IMG/VR virus record: IMGVR_UViG_3300046167_000068
Coordinates: 1-45,628 of that record
DNA: 45,628 nt
Reading direction: 5' to 3' (one strand)
Source: a virus
Shown: piece after piece, positions 6,837 through 15,179 of the stretch
How positions within the stretch are numbered: the stretch's first letter is position 1
Layout: the number at the start of each line of letters is the position of its first letter
Notes under the pieces: model-generated
Databases searched by the model: none
Told to the model about the DNA's origin: nothing
The model's input: the letters and a program-made list of their open reading frames with translations, nothing else
Made by a program: the position numbers and the translations under genes

Positions 6837-8427
6837 CCCACACTTAGCTTGTCCGTATACAGATTGCGGTTCAAGCGATGCGTTTAATTGGAATGATGAT
6901 GGCTATGGTCAATGTCATTCTTGTAGTAGATCATATCCATCTAAGGATATGTCACAAACATATGATTGGGTCAAGCAGGAGTACCCTCTCAAGGAAAGGA
7001 GAAAGCCTATGGAAATACCCGTAACGGGTGGAACTTACAATGGTATCAGGTCTATTGACCCTGATGTTTGTGAGCTTTTTGGAATACAATTACAGACTGG
7101 TGATAAAGGTGAAGCAGTCAGGTATGCGTACAAGTACCCACACACAGTCAAGTACAGGCTAGTGTCAGACAAGTCTAAGACGTGGACTAAAGATAGAGGT
7201 ATGGGTATGAATCATTTGTTTGGCCCAGAGTTTAACTCAGGCTCAAGCAAACGTATCTACCTTACTGAAGGTGAGTTTGATGCGGCAAGTCTATACCAAA
7301 TACTAGGTAAGACATTTCCAGTTAAGTCACTACCTAGTGCATCTATTGGTGAGAAGTTTATCAAGCACAATCATATCTACTTATCCTCATTCAAAGAGAT
7401 CATCTATGCAGGTGAGCTTGATGATGCAGGACGTAGAGCTGCAGATAAACTATACTCTGCATTCCCTGATAAGTTCTGGTATGTACCAATGTCTAAGCAC
7501 AAAGATGCCAATGACTTCTTACAGTCAGGTGATGGTGATGATCTAATGTGGGCGGCACGTAAGCCTCAACGTTATTCACCAGAGAACTTCTTCTGTTCTG
7601 ATCAAGATGTAGAAGATGCTATCCTTAATGAGAACCCATATGAGTATGTACCTACAGGTCATACAGGTCTTGATGATAAGATCAGAGGTATGGTCAAAGG
7701 TGGTATCACATTCATCAAAGCACCAAGAGGTACTGGTAAGACAGAGGTGATACGTTACTTCGAGACAGGCCTACTGCGTGACGAAGAGAGCCGTGTTGCT
7801 TTACTACACATGGAAGAGATGAAGTCTACTACCTATAGATCAATGGCTACATATCAACTAGGTGTCAACGTCAGGACTAAAGATGATGCTAAAGAAAACA
7901 ATGTGTCTGAACAAGAAGTTATCACCGCCGCTAAGGAGATGACTAAAGGTGAACGTACTATTATCTTTGAGATGATGTCGCATGATGATCCACTAAAGCT
8001 ACTTGATTACATACGTCTTGCGGCTACTGTGTATGGTGCAGGGTTTATATTCATTGACCATGTTCAACGTCTTGCTTATCTATCTAGCTCAGGTGTTGAT
8101 GGTGCTACAAGTGTACTTACTACGTTAGGTTCACGAGCCGCACAGTTAGCCAAGGAGTTAAACATTGGTGTGATCTTTATATCACAGGTGAATGATGATG
8201 GACGTACAAAGTATGCGGCTTCACTAGAAGAAGAAGCAATCATTTGTATTAAGATTGAACGTGATGTCGAGACTGAAGATGAGGTGCTACAAAATACCAC
8301 AACCTTTATTGTTGACAAGAACAGACCATTCGCTAAGTTAGGTAATGCAGGTTCAGTATATTATGATCCAGACACTACGATCTTATCTGAAGATGCACCA
8401 TATAATAGGAGTGACATTGCGGCATGA
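6820..8427 (+). CDS. T7 gp4-like DNA primase-helicase
   Basis: A 535-residue bifunctional replication protein. An N-terminal zinc-binding domain has Cys11, Cys16, Cys32 and Cys35. A TOPRIM primase core follows with the Glu in YLTEGEFDAAS (about 150-152) and the acidic pair in AGELDDAGRR (about 199-202). A RecA-like helicase domain carries Walker A APRGTGKT (about 301-308), Walker B GFIFIDHVQRL, and a later ISQVNDDGRTKYAAS segment. It would unwind the fork 5'-3' and make primers for the neighbouring family A polymerase. Slightly shorter than T7 gp4 (566). The start overlaps the HTH gene, and the stop overlaps the polymerase start by ATGA. Confidence 0.93.
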   Translation: MAIGDNPHLACPYTDCGSSDAFNWNDDGYGQCHSCSRSYPSKDMSQTYDWVKQEYPLKERRKPMEIPVTGGTYNGIRSIDPDVCELFGIQLQTGDKGEAVRYAYKYPHTVKYRLVSDKSKTWTKDRGMGMNHLFGPEFNSGSSKRIYLTEGEFDAASLYQILGKTFPVKSLPSASIGEKFIKHNHIYLSSFKEIIYAGELDDAGRRAADKLYSAFPDKFWYVPMSKHKDANDFLQSGDGDDLMWAARKPQRYSPENFFCSDQDVEDAILNENPYEYVPTGHTGLDDKIRGMVKGGITFIKAPRGTGKTEVIRYFETGLLRDEESRVALLHMEEMKSTTYRSMATYQLGVNVRTKDDAKENNVSEQEVITAAKEMTKGERTIIFEMMSHDDPLKLLDYIRLAATVYGAGFIFIDHVQRLAYLSSSGVDGATSVLTTLGSRAAQLAKELNIGVIFISQVNDDGRTKYAASLEEEAIICIKIERDVETEDEVLQNTTTFIVDKNRPFAKLGNAGSVYYDPDTTILSEDAPYNRSDIAA

Positions 8428-10265
8428 TAGTATTTGATGTAGAAGCTGATAACCTTTTGGAAGATGCTACTAGAATACATTGTCTATCTTATACCGCTGA
8501 TGGTTCAAGCCCTGTAACCCTGTTCAAGTATGATGATATGCGCAAGCTATTGTTATCTCAGAAAGGATTGATTGGTCACAATATAATTGGCTATGATGTA
8601 CCTTTACTTGAGAAGCTACTTGGTATTAGGATAAGAGCTAGACTGTTCGACACCTTACCTATGTCTTGGGTTCTTAATTACAACAGAGCAAAGCATGGAC
8701 TTGATAGCTTTGGTGAAGACTTTGGTATACCTAAACCTGTAATAGATGATTGGCAAAATCTTACTCAAGAAGAGTATGCCCATCGTTGTTCAGAGGATGT
8801 ACGTATCAACTGGGCATTATGGAATAACTTAGTCAAACGATTTAAGTTTATCTATAACGACAATATATTACTTGATAAGTTCTTTAGGTACTTAGAGTTC
8901 AAGATGCGTTGTGCATCTATAGCTGAACGTACAGGTTGGAAGCTTGATAAGTCTTTAGCTAACTCTAGTATTACAACCTTGATTGAACAACAAGAATCAA
9001 GGGTGGCAGAACTTAAGACCGTTATGCCTAAACGCAAGATAATGACAATCAAACGTAAGCCAAAGGTATGCTTTAAGAAAGATGGTACACCTTCTTCTCA
9101 TGGTCAGAAGTGGTTCGATCTTCTGTCAGAGCATGGACTACCTAGCCACCACGATGAGCCTGTCTCTATTGTCAAAGGTTGGGAAGAACCTAATCCTAAT
9201 TCGTCCGACCAAGTTAAAGATTGGTTGTATTCTTTAGGTTGGAATCCTTGTACTCATAAGTATGTCAAAGAAGATGATGGTAGTGAGAGAACTATTCCTC
9301 AAGTACGTAAGGATGGTGAGCTTACTGACTCAGTCAAGTTACTAGCAGAGACTAACAACTCTGTGTCTGTTCTTGATGGTCTTACTGTTATTCAACACAG
9401 ACTGTCTATCTTTCAAGCATTTGTTGAGTGTGAACGTGATGGGTATGTTAAGGCAGGTATTGCAGGTCTTACTAATACTTTACGCTTCAAGCATAGGAAG
9501 CCATTAGTAAATCTACCAGGTGTTGATAAGCCTTGGGGTAAGGAGATACGTGGTTGCTTGATAGCTGATGATGGTTATGTACTGTGTGGTGCTGATATGA
9601 CATCCCTTGAGGATACGACTAAGCGTCACTACATGAAACCTTACGACCCAGATTATGTTGAAGAGATGTCTAAGGAAGGCTTTGATCCTCATCTTGACCT
9701 AGCTAAACATGCAGGTGCTGTGACTCAAAAACAAATTGATGATCACAACTCAGGTAAAACTTCACTCAAGTCCTTACGTAAGAACTACAAGGTGGTGAAC
9801 TACTCTGCTACCTATGGTGTTGGTGCGCCTAAGTTATCACGTACTACAGGTATGCCAGTGTATGAAGCAGCTGCTTTGTTATCTGCATATTGGGATCGTA
9901 ATTGGTCAGTCAAGGCTTTCTCTGAGTCTCAACTAGTTCGTACAATCAACAACGAGATGTGGGTACAGAATCCAGTCAGTAAGTTCTGGCATAGTCTTAG
10001 GTATGAGAAGGATGTATTCTCTACCCTTAACCAATCAACAGGTGCTTACTGCTTTGACAAGTGGGTGGCATACTACATGACGAAACGTCCCAATATACTT
10101 GGGCAGTTTCACGACGAGTCAATTAACCAAGTTAAGGTAGGTGATGAGAGTGATCATACTGCAACACTTAACTGGGCTATTGAAAAAGTTAACCAAGAAC
10201 TCAAATTAAATGTTGACCTTGGTATTGACGTACAGTACGGTAACACGTATAGTGAAATACATTAA
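8424..10265 (+). CDS. Family A DNA polymerase with 3'-5' exonuclease domain
   Basis: A 613-residue replicative polymerase. The exonuclease domain shows Exo I D5-x-E7, Exo II around Asn53/Asp58 (GHNIIGYD) and Exo III ending at Asp125 (HRCSEDV). The Tyr of YxxxD is replaced by Arg121, with His120 at DEDDh spacing. The polymerase domain shows motif A GADMTSLED, motif B KVVNYSATYG (Lys, Tyr and YG in place; Tyr as in T7) and motif C FHDES. A Lys-rich insert lies between exo and pol (about 205-285). Shorter than T7 gp5 (704). It overlaps the primase-helicase by 4 bases and is followed by the broken ssDNA-binding gene. Confidence 0.94.
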   Translation: MIVFDVEADNLLEDATRIHCLSYTADGSSPVTLFKYDDMRKLLLSQKGLIGHNIIGYDVPLLEKLLGIRIRARLFDTLPMSWVLNYNRAKHGLDSFGEDFGIPKPVIDDWQNLTQEEYAHRCSEDVRINWALWNNLVKRFKFIYNDNILLDKFFRYLEFKMRCASIAERTGWKLDKSLANSSITTLIEQQESRVAELKTVMPKRKIMTIKRKPKVCFKKDGTPSSHGQKWFDLLSEHGLPSHHDEPVSIVKGWEEPNPNSSDQVKDWLYSLGWNPCTHKYVKEDDGSERTIPQVRKDGELTDSVKLLAETNNSVSVLDGLTVIQHRLSIFQAFVECERDGYVKAGIAGLTNTLRFKHRKPLVNLPGVDKPWGKEIRGCLIADDGYVLCGADMTSLEDTTKRHYMKPYDPDYVEEMSKEGFDPHLDLAKHAGAVTQKQIDDHNSGKTSLKSLRKNYKVVNYSATYGVGAPKLSRTTGMPVYEAAALLSAYWDRNWSVKAFSESQLVRTINNEMWVQNPVSKFWHSLRYEKDVFSTLNQSTGAYCFDKWVAYYMTKRPNILGQFHDESINQVKVGDESDHTATLNWAIEKVNQELKLNVDLGIDVQYGNTYSEIH

Positions 10266-10283
10266 CAGAAATGGAGTCCAATT

Positions 10284-10787
10284 ATGGCAACAAGAAGATT
10301 AAAATTAACAGGTATAGGTGAGTGGGCAAAAGTATTTGCTGCTAACAGAGATATGCTAGGGTATGATGGTGTTTATAGAGAGTGCGATGGTGCATGTACT
10401 ATTGATGTCATCTTAGATGAAGAAAATTAAGCTGCACTTAAAGCATCTCGTTCTATTAAGAAGGGTAAGCCTGATCCAGAAGGAAGAGGACATATAATTA
10501 GATTTGTCCGTAAGTTTAATACAGGACGTGATTGGGACAGTGGAGCACCTGAAGTTGTTAAGTCAGATGATACTCCTTGGGACTATGACATAGATGGCAC
10601 TATAGGTAATGGTTCTACTGTGGAAGTATTACTATCAGTCTATGATACCAAGATGTCAGGTGTAGTTGGAACACGTTTAGATAAGGTTAAAGTCTTAGAG
10701 CATGTTAAATATGTTCGTGACGAGGGTGATTCTCCTCCACCTTCAACTGATTCTAAACCTGTGGCTGGGAACGAGGTACTGTTCTAA
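10284..10787 (+). pseudogene. T7 gp2.5-like ssDNA-binding protein interrupted by an in-frame TAA
   Basis: Translating from ATG 10284 (TGGAG upstream) gives 48 residues ending DEEN. Then comes TAA at 10428-10430, and the same frame continues for 118 more codons to TAA at 10785-10787. Both halves read like one phage ssDNA-binding protein: an N-terminal FAANRDMLGYDGVYRE part, then RSIKKGKPDPEGRG, TPWDYDIDGTIGNGST and an acidic C-terminal tail ending GNEVLF, as in gp2.5-type proteins. The family usually has Leu-Ala at the stop position, so a TTA-to-TAA change explains it. No good restart ATG lies just downstream. Either a real nonsense mutation or a base error; an SSB is normally essential. Confidence 0.8.
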
Positions 10788-10796
10788 GCACAACTT

Positions 10797-10839
10797 GTGG
10801 GGTAGGTGTTTCCTTTCCTTTCTTCCTACCCCACTTTTT
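10797..10839 (+). terminator. Intrinsic terminator after the ssDNA-binding gene
   Basis: A perfect 10-bp stem, GTGGGGTAGG (10797-10806) with CCTACCCCAC (10825-10834), an 18-base pyrimidine-rich loop and a TTTTT tract (10835-10839). It starts 9 bases after the ssDNA-binding stop and ends 15 bases before the next ATG, so it would lower or gate expression of the downstream nuclease genes. Confidence 0.85.
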
Positions 10840-10854
10840 AACTGAGGAGTTAAT

Positions 10855-11718
10855 ATGAAAACAATAGATACACTAATAAAAGATCTTGAAGATGTACTCT
10901 TAGGAGTTGGTGGTTGGAATGAAGCCATTAGCACTGAGATGGGCAAAGCTGTGTCTGATACAGCACTTGCAAGATTTAGTAAACCACAAGCACCGAGAGG
11001 ATACTTATCCTTATCTGGTGTTGGTACTGACTGCGACAGAAAGTTGTGGTACAAAGTAAACAAAGCACAAGAAGGTATCAAACTTAAGGCTGAAAAGTAC
11101 TTGATGTTTTTTTATGGTGATATGATAGAAGAGCTTATACTAGCTATGGTAAAAGCCTCTGGTCATTCTTGTGTAGGTATGCAAGACAGACTGTCTGTGC
11201 ATGGCATTAAGGGGCATCGTGATGCTGTTATAGATGGTATGACTGTAGATGTTAAGACAGCTAGCCCTTACTCGTTTAAAAAATTTAAAGAGGGTAAGCT
11301 AAGAGAAGAAGATCCATTTGGATATGTATCTCAGTTGTCGTCCTATGTTTATGCAGGTAAAGAAGACCCACTTGTAACAAACAAAAAAGAAGGTGCATTC
11401 CTTGTGATCAATAAGGTTACAGGTGAGATGTGTCTAGATAGGTATGACTTCAGTAAAGAACTGAAGACTAAGAAAAAGGATATGCTACATGCTAAATCTT
11501 TGGTTGCAGGTAAAATACCTGATGAACGTATATCACCAGTACCTGCCAGCAAAACTAGTCCTAATACTAAGTTAGATAGGTCATGTATTTACTGTGACTT
11601 CAAGAACCTTTGTTGGCCTAATGCACGTAAGTTCCAATACTCTTATGGTGTTGAGTACTTAGTACATGTTGAGAAAGAACCTAATGTAGAGGAGATCTTT
11701 GATGTCGAGGGCGGGTAA
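10855..11718 (+). CDS. RecB/Cas4-like PD-(D/E)XK exonuclease with Fe-S cysteines
   Basis: A 287-residue nuclease. The catalytic core reads GHRDAVIDG (Asp123/Asp127) followed by VDVKTAS (Asp132, Lys134), with the downstream Gln160 of YVSQLSSY typical of RecB-family nucleases. Four cysteines, Cys60 (GTDCDRKLWY) and Cys244, Cys247, Cys253 (CIYCDFKNLC), match the one-plus-three spacing of the 4Fe-4S cluster in Cas4/AddB-type nucleases. It probably takes the role of T7 gp6 in recombination, primer removal or host DNA breakdown. GAGGAG precedes ATG 10855. The stop overlaps the next gene by 17 bases. Confidence 0.88.
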   Translation: MKTIDTLIKDLEDVLLGVGGWNEAISTEMGKAVSDTALARFSKPQAPRGYLSLSGVGTDCDRKLWYKVNKAQEGIKLKAEKYLMFFYGDMIEELILAMVKASGHSCVGMQDRLSVHGIKGHRDAVIDGMTVDVKTASPYSFKKFKEGKLREEDPFGYVSQLSSYVYAGKEDPLVTNKKEGAFLVINKVTGEMCLDRYDFSKELKTKKKDMLHAKSLVAGKIPDERISPVPASKTSPNTKLDRSCIYCDFKNLCWPNARKFQYSYGVEYLVHVEKEPNVEEIFDVEGG

Positions 11719-12046
11719 AGCCAAAGGTAGAACAGGTCAACAAGAAGTCAGGGATAAGTTACTTGAAACATTCCCTGAGTTTGAACCTGATGACATCAAG
11801 TCAACTACTATGGGCGACTCAGGTGAGGACATACAGTTGTCACCAGCCGCACGTAAAGCTATGCCTATTACAATAGAAGTTAAGAGGCGTAAGTCTGGCT
11901 TCAAGACTGCGTATGGTTACATAGATCAAGCAAGTAATCATGCCAAAGGTGAACCTGTAGTTTTTTATAGATCCGATAGACAACCGTGGATAGTTATGAT
12001 AAGTATAGATCATTACATGGAGCTATTAAGGAACTGGAAAAAATGA
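11702..12046 (+). CDS. Small PD-(D/E)XK endonuclease (Holliday-junction resolvase-like)
   Basis: A 114-residue protein. ATG 11702 is chosen (GGAG about 8 bases upstream); a TTG one codon earlier is possible. It shows an acidic residue in the first helix (Glu16 region), then MGDSGEDIQLS, then the ITIEVKRRK E-x-K signature and a late QASNHAKGEPVVFYR segment. This is the architecture of small PD-(D/E)XK nucleases such as resolvases. It likely resolves branched DNA before packaging, as T7 endonuclease I does. It overlaps the Cas4-like nuclease upstream and the next gene by ATGA. Confidence 0.75.
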   Translation: MSRAGKAKGRTGQQEVRDKLLETFPEFEPDDIKSTTMGDSGEDIQLSPAARKAMPITIEVKRRKSGFKTAYGYIDQASNHAKGEPVVFYRSDRQPWIVMISIDHYMELLRNWKK

Positions 12047-12279
12047 GTGTTAAAATTTGGGGTATAATATCTGGGCCAACATCTAGAGATGATACTCCTG
12101 ATAGTGATGATTGGCCTGATGATGCTAACTTCGTATTAGTATGTAAGGCAGAAATGAATGGTGATGTGTTTGATGGTAATTTTTATTTTGAAGAACTCAA
12201 TGACGCATACGAATGGTCATCTTATTTCTATGACAGTATAGAACCATTAATAATATCAGGATACACAAATGATTCTTGA
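12043..12279 (+). CDS. Small acidic protein of unknown function
   Basis: A 78-residue protein. ATG 12043 overlaps the upstream stop (ATGA). An extension back to 11986 is possible but would lie inside the nuclease gene. Very acidic (DDTPDSDDWPDD) with a FDGNFYFEELNDAYEW aromatic stretch. No recognised family. Its 3' end lies directly before a sigma70-like promoter. Confidence 0.55.
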   Translation: MSVKIWGIISGPTSRDDTPDSDDWPDDANFVLVCKAEMNGDVFDGNFYFEELNDAYEWSSYFYDSIEPLIISGYTNDS

Positions 12280-12303
12280 CTTGTTCATCAACTTAAATAT
12301 AAC
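12276..12303 (+). promoter_or_regulatory. Sigma70-like promoter for the MazG-RNR-glutaredoxin block
   Basis: TTGACT (12276-12281), a 16-base spacer, then TATAAC (12298-12303). The same -10 and spacer length occur in the promoter before the capsid gene. Transcription should start near 12310, after the AGGAG of the TTG-start small ORF, so the first efficiently translated gene from this promoter is probably the one at 12475. No phage RNA polymerase is in the window, consistent with use of host polymerase. Confidence 0.5.
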
Positions 12304-12317
12304 TAGGAGCTTTCACT

Positions 12318-12482
12318 TTGCTCTATGAGATTAATCTAATAATTAAGGTTGACCCCACTGCAAACTTTTTAGAGGTTGACCCTAAGTATAATCTTGCCGT
12401 ACTAGGTGAGGTAATCCGAGATCATCTGTATGATATAGATGACATAAATGTAACTGACTGTGAGGTAAAACAGCATGACTAA
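12318..12482 (+). CDS. 54-residue protein with TTG start
   Basis: An open frame beginning at TTG 12318 with AGGAG at 12305-12309 (8-base spacing). It encodes a protein starting MLYEINLIIKVDP and ending CEVKQHD, and stops at TAA 12480-12482, overlapping the next gene by 8 bases. No ATG exists in this frame. The alpha/beta acidic composition resembles neighbouring small phage proteins and the frame fills an otherwise empty gap. Function unknown. Confidence 0.55.
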   Translation: MLYEINLIIKVDPTANFLEVDPKYNLAVLGEVIRDHLYDIDDINVTDCEVKQHD

Positions 12483-12684
12483 AATAACTATTGACGAACA
12501 AGAATTTGATACTAAAGATTTTACAGATGCACAAAATGAGATTGTGTCTATCTTAAACTTAGGTCAAAACTCTATTACACTTATTGACCATATGGTACAA
12601 TGTGTAAGGGCTATTCAAAATATGAAGACTAATGAACTTAAAGATTCATTAGGTATCAAAGATGAAGCCGAAGATAAAAAATAA
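12475..12684 (+). CDS. Small acidic protein, possibly DUF6447-like
   Basis: A 69-residue protein beginning MTKITIDEQEFDTKDF, with GAGGT upstream. The start resembles small phage proteins of the type MxKITIDGxEYD (DUF6447-like from memory; not verified). The C-terminal half is helical and possibly coiled coil, ending in a charged tail. First gene safely inside the transcript from the 12276 promoter. Confidence 0.6.
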   Translation: MTKITIDEQEFDTKDFTDAQNEIVSILNLGQNSITLIDHMVQCVRAIQNMKTNELKDSLGIKDEAEDKK

Positions 12685-12709
12685 AAAGTAATTTAATAAA
12701 GGAAAGAAT

Positions 12710-13027
12710 ATGGCTATTGGTTTTAGAGAATACCAAATAAAAGCTGCAAGCTTTGCTATTTATCCTGCAACTCACAAAGTCCTATACCCTACGTTGGGTC
12801 TTTGTGGAGAAGCTGGTGAGGTAGCTGAGAAAGTTAAGAAGCAAGTACGTGATGGTACTTTTAACAGGCATGAAGTAGCTAAAGAATTAGGTGATGTACT
12901 ATGGTACTTAGCTAATCTTGCTAATGATATAGGTTATAACCTTGATGAGATTGCCGACATAAATATCGAGAAATTATCCAGTCGTAAGAACAGAAACAAA
13001 ATACAAGGGTCAGGAGATAATAGATGA
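12710..13027 (+). CDS. mazG: MazG-like nucleotide pyrophosphohydrolase
   Basis: A 105-residue all-helical NTP pyrophosphatase. The metal-binding EExxE/ExxD-type motifs are visible as GLCGEAGEVAEKVKK and KELGDVLWYLANLA. One MazG domain, of the length usual in phages. It would hydrolyse (d)NTPs or alarmone-type nucleotides to the monophosphate plus PPi, acting beside RNR and ThyX in nucleotide supply. AAAGGAAAG precedes ATG 12710. The stop overlaps the RNR start (ATGA). Confidence 0.88.
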   Translation: MAIGFREYQIKAASFAIYPATHKVLYPTLGLCGEAGEVAEKVKKQVRDGTFNRHEVAKELGDVLWYLANLANDIGYNLDEIADINIEKLSSRKNRNKIQGSGDNR

Positions 13028-14931
13028 ACAACACACTACCAACGGATTATCAATCCTTTATACATAAGTCACGTTATGCTCGTTGGCTTGATGATGAAGG
13101 ACGTAGGGAGACATGGAGTGAAACAGTGGATCGCTACATGAAGAACCTAGTACGTCCAGCATTAGGTGATAACCCTAAGCAGATAGCTGAGATTGAACAG
13201 GCCATATTAGGACTAGAAGTTATGCCTTCTATGAGGGCATTAATGACAGCCGGTCCAGCTTTAGCTCGTGATAATACAGCAGGTTATAACTGTTCATACT
13301 TAGCAGTAGATGATGTCAAAGCATTTGATGAAGCTATGTTTATCCTACTGTGTGGTACTGGTGTTGGCTTCTCTGTTGAACGTCAGTCAGTTACTAAGCT
13401 ACCAGAAGTACCTGAGCTTTTGTATGAAAGTGAAACTACTATCGTAGTTAAAGATAGTAAAGAAGGTTGGGCTAAATCACTACGTCAAATGATTGCATTG
13501 CTTTATAGTGGTGAGATACCAAGATGGGATGTATCTAAGGTACGACCTGCAGGTGCAAAGCTAAAGACATTTGGTGGTAGAGCATCAGGCCCAATGCCTC
13601 TGATTGATCTATTCAACTTTGTTATCAAAACATTTAAAGATGCTAAAGGACGTAAACTATCATCACTAGAATGTCACGACATAATGTGTAAGATTGGTGA
13701 GGTAGTTGTAGTTGGTGGTGTACGTAGGTCAGCTATGATTTCTCTATCTAATCTATCTGATGATCGTATGAGACATGCTAAGTCAGGCTCATGGTGGGAC
13801 AATGATCCTCAACGTGCCTTGGCTAACAACTCTGTGTCATATACTGAGAAGCCTGACAGTTTATCTTTCATGCGTGAGTGGATGGCTTTAGTTGAGTCAG
13901 GCTCAGGTGAACGTGGTATCTTCAACAGACAAGCATCTAAGAAACAAGCGGCTAAGAATGGAAGACGTGACCCTAACTTTGAGTTCGGGACTAACCCATG
14001 TAGTGAAATAATTTTACGGCCTAATCAATTCTGTAATCTAACAGAGGTAGTTGTAAGAGCTACTGATAATACAGAAGACTTAGAACGTAAGGTACGTATA
14101 GCTACTATCTTAGGTACAATACAATCATCATTCACTAAGTTCCCATACTTACGTAAGTCATGGCAGAACAATACTGAAGAAGAAAGATTACTTGGTGTAT
14201 CTATGACAGGTATCATGGATAACCCTTTAACCACAAAAGCTAACAAAGGACTGGAGAAAACTCTTGAACACCTCAAACAAATCGCCGTTGCTACTAATGC
14301 TAAGTGGGCTGAACGCCTTGATATCCCTGTCAGTACTGCTATCAGCTGTGTTAAACCAAGCGGTACTGTCAGCCAACTGGTTGACTCTAGCAGTGGCATA
14401 CACGCTCGTCACTCAGCCTATTATATTCGCACTGTACGTGGAGACAACAAAGACCCGTTGACACAGTTCATGATGGATCAAGGTATACCTAATGAGCCAG
14501 ACGTAATGAAGCCTGACCAGACTACTGTGTTTAGCTTTCCTATGAAAGCTCCAGAGGGTGCAACAGTCACTGCTGACATGACTGCTATAGAACAGCTAGA
14601 GATGTGGTTAGCCTATCAACGATCATGGTGTGAACACAAACCCTCTGTTACTATTAACGTAAAGAATAACGAGTGGTTTGAGGTAGGTGCATTTGTATAT
14701 AAACATTTCGATGAGATGTCAGGTGTATCATTCTTACCATTCAATGAACACACGTATCAGCAAGCACCTTACCAAGATTGTTTAGCTACAGACTATCACA
14801 TTCTTTTAGACAAGATGCCCGATAGTATTGATTGGGATAAACTATCTGAGTATGAACAAGAAGATAATACTGCAGGTAGTCAAACACTAGCATGTAGTGG
14901 TGATAGCTGTGAGATAGTTGACTTAGTTTAA
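13024..14931 (+). CDS. nrdJ: Class II (B12-dependent) ribonucleoside-triphosphate reductase, monomeric
   Basis: A 635-residue monomeric adenosylcobalamin-dependent RNR that makes dNTPs. Its cysteines align by spacing with the Lactobacillus leichmannii enzyme: Cys326 in NPCSEI (thiyl radical Cys, with Asn324 and Glu328), Cys337 eleven residues later and Cys90 (NCSYL) as the active-site disulfide pair, and the C-terminal shuttle pair Cys624/Cys629 (CSGDSC). CGTGVGFSVERQ and VKPSGTVSQLVDSSSG are further family motifs. Somewhat shorter than the 739-residue reference. It needs B12 from the host and is followed immediately by a glutaredoxin that can rereduce it. It overlaps MazG and abuts the glutaredoxin. 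Confidence 0.95.
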   Translation: MNNTLPTDYQSFIHKSRYARWLDDEGRRETWSETVDRYMKNLVRPALGDNPKQIAEIEQAILGLEVMPSMRALMTAGPALARDNTAGYNCSYLAVDDVKAFDEAMFILLCGTGVGFSVERQSVTKLPEVPELLYESETTIVVKDSKEGWAKSLRQMIALLYSGEIPRWDVSKVRPAGAKLKTFGGRASGPMPLIDLFNFVIKTFKDAKGRKLSSLECHDIMCKIGEVVVVGGVRRSAMISLSNLSDDRMRHAKSGSWWDNDPQRALANNSVSYTEKPDSLSFMREWMALVESGSGERGIFNRQASKKQAAKNGRRDPNFEFGTNPCSEIILRPNQFCNLTEVVVRATDNTEDLERKVRIATILGTIQSSFTKFPYLRKSWQNNTEEERLLGVSMTGIMDNPLTTKANKGLEKTLEHLKQIAVATNAKWAERLDIPVSTAISCVKPSGTVSQLVDSSSGIHARHSAYYIRTVRGDNKDPLTQFMMDQGIPNEPDVMKPDQTTVFSFPMKAPEGATVTADMTAIEQLEMWLAYQRSWCEHKPSVTINVKNNEWFEVGAFVYKHFDEMSGVSFLPFNEHTYQQAPYQDCLATDYHILLDKMPDSIDWDKLSEYEQEDNTAGSQTLACSGDSCEIVDLV

Positions 14932-15179
14932 TGTGGATAGTAATAACTAGAAACCAATGTAACTTCTGTGATGCCTCTTTACAATTACTAAGAGGTGTTG
15001 CAGGAAGTCAAGTAACAACATATAATGTGCAGTCAGCAAGTAGTAAATGGTTGTTGACTTTAATGCGTAAATCAGGGTACACTACAGTACCACAAATATT
15101 TAAACCAGATGGCACTCACCTTGGGGGCTACACAGAACTAAAGGAATACCTAGATGAAACCAGTAAGAAAAAACTTTAG
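14931..15179 (+). CDS. grx: Glutaredoxin
   Basis: An 82-residue thioredoxin-fold redox protein with the N-terminal CNFC active site (Cys10/Cys13), the cis-proline segment TTVPQIF and the GGYTEL glutathione-site segment. It shares one base with the RNR stop (TAATG), so it is probably coupled and serves as electron donor to the RNR. Its 3' end overlaps the next gene by 26 bases. Confidence 0.92.
   Translation: MWIVITRNQCNFCDASLQLLRGVAGSQVTTYNVQSASSKWLLTLMRKSGYTTVPQIFKPDGTHLGGYTELKEYLDETSKKKL

Noticed and set aside
14919-14948. TTGACT-N17-TAATAA before the glutaredoxin as a promoter
   Set aside because: The -10 match is poor and it lies inside the RNR-glutaredoxin coupled overlap.
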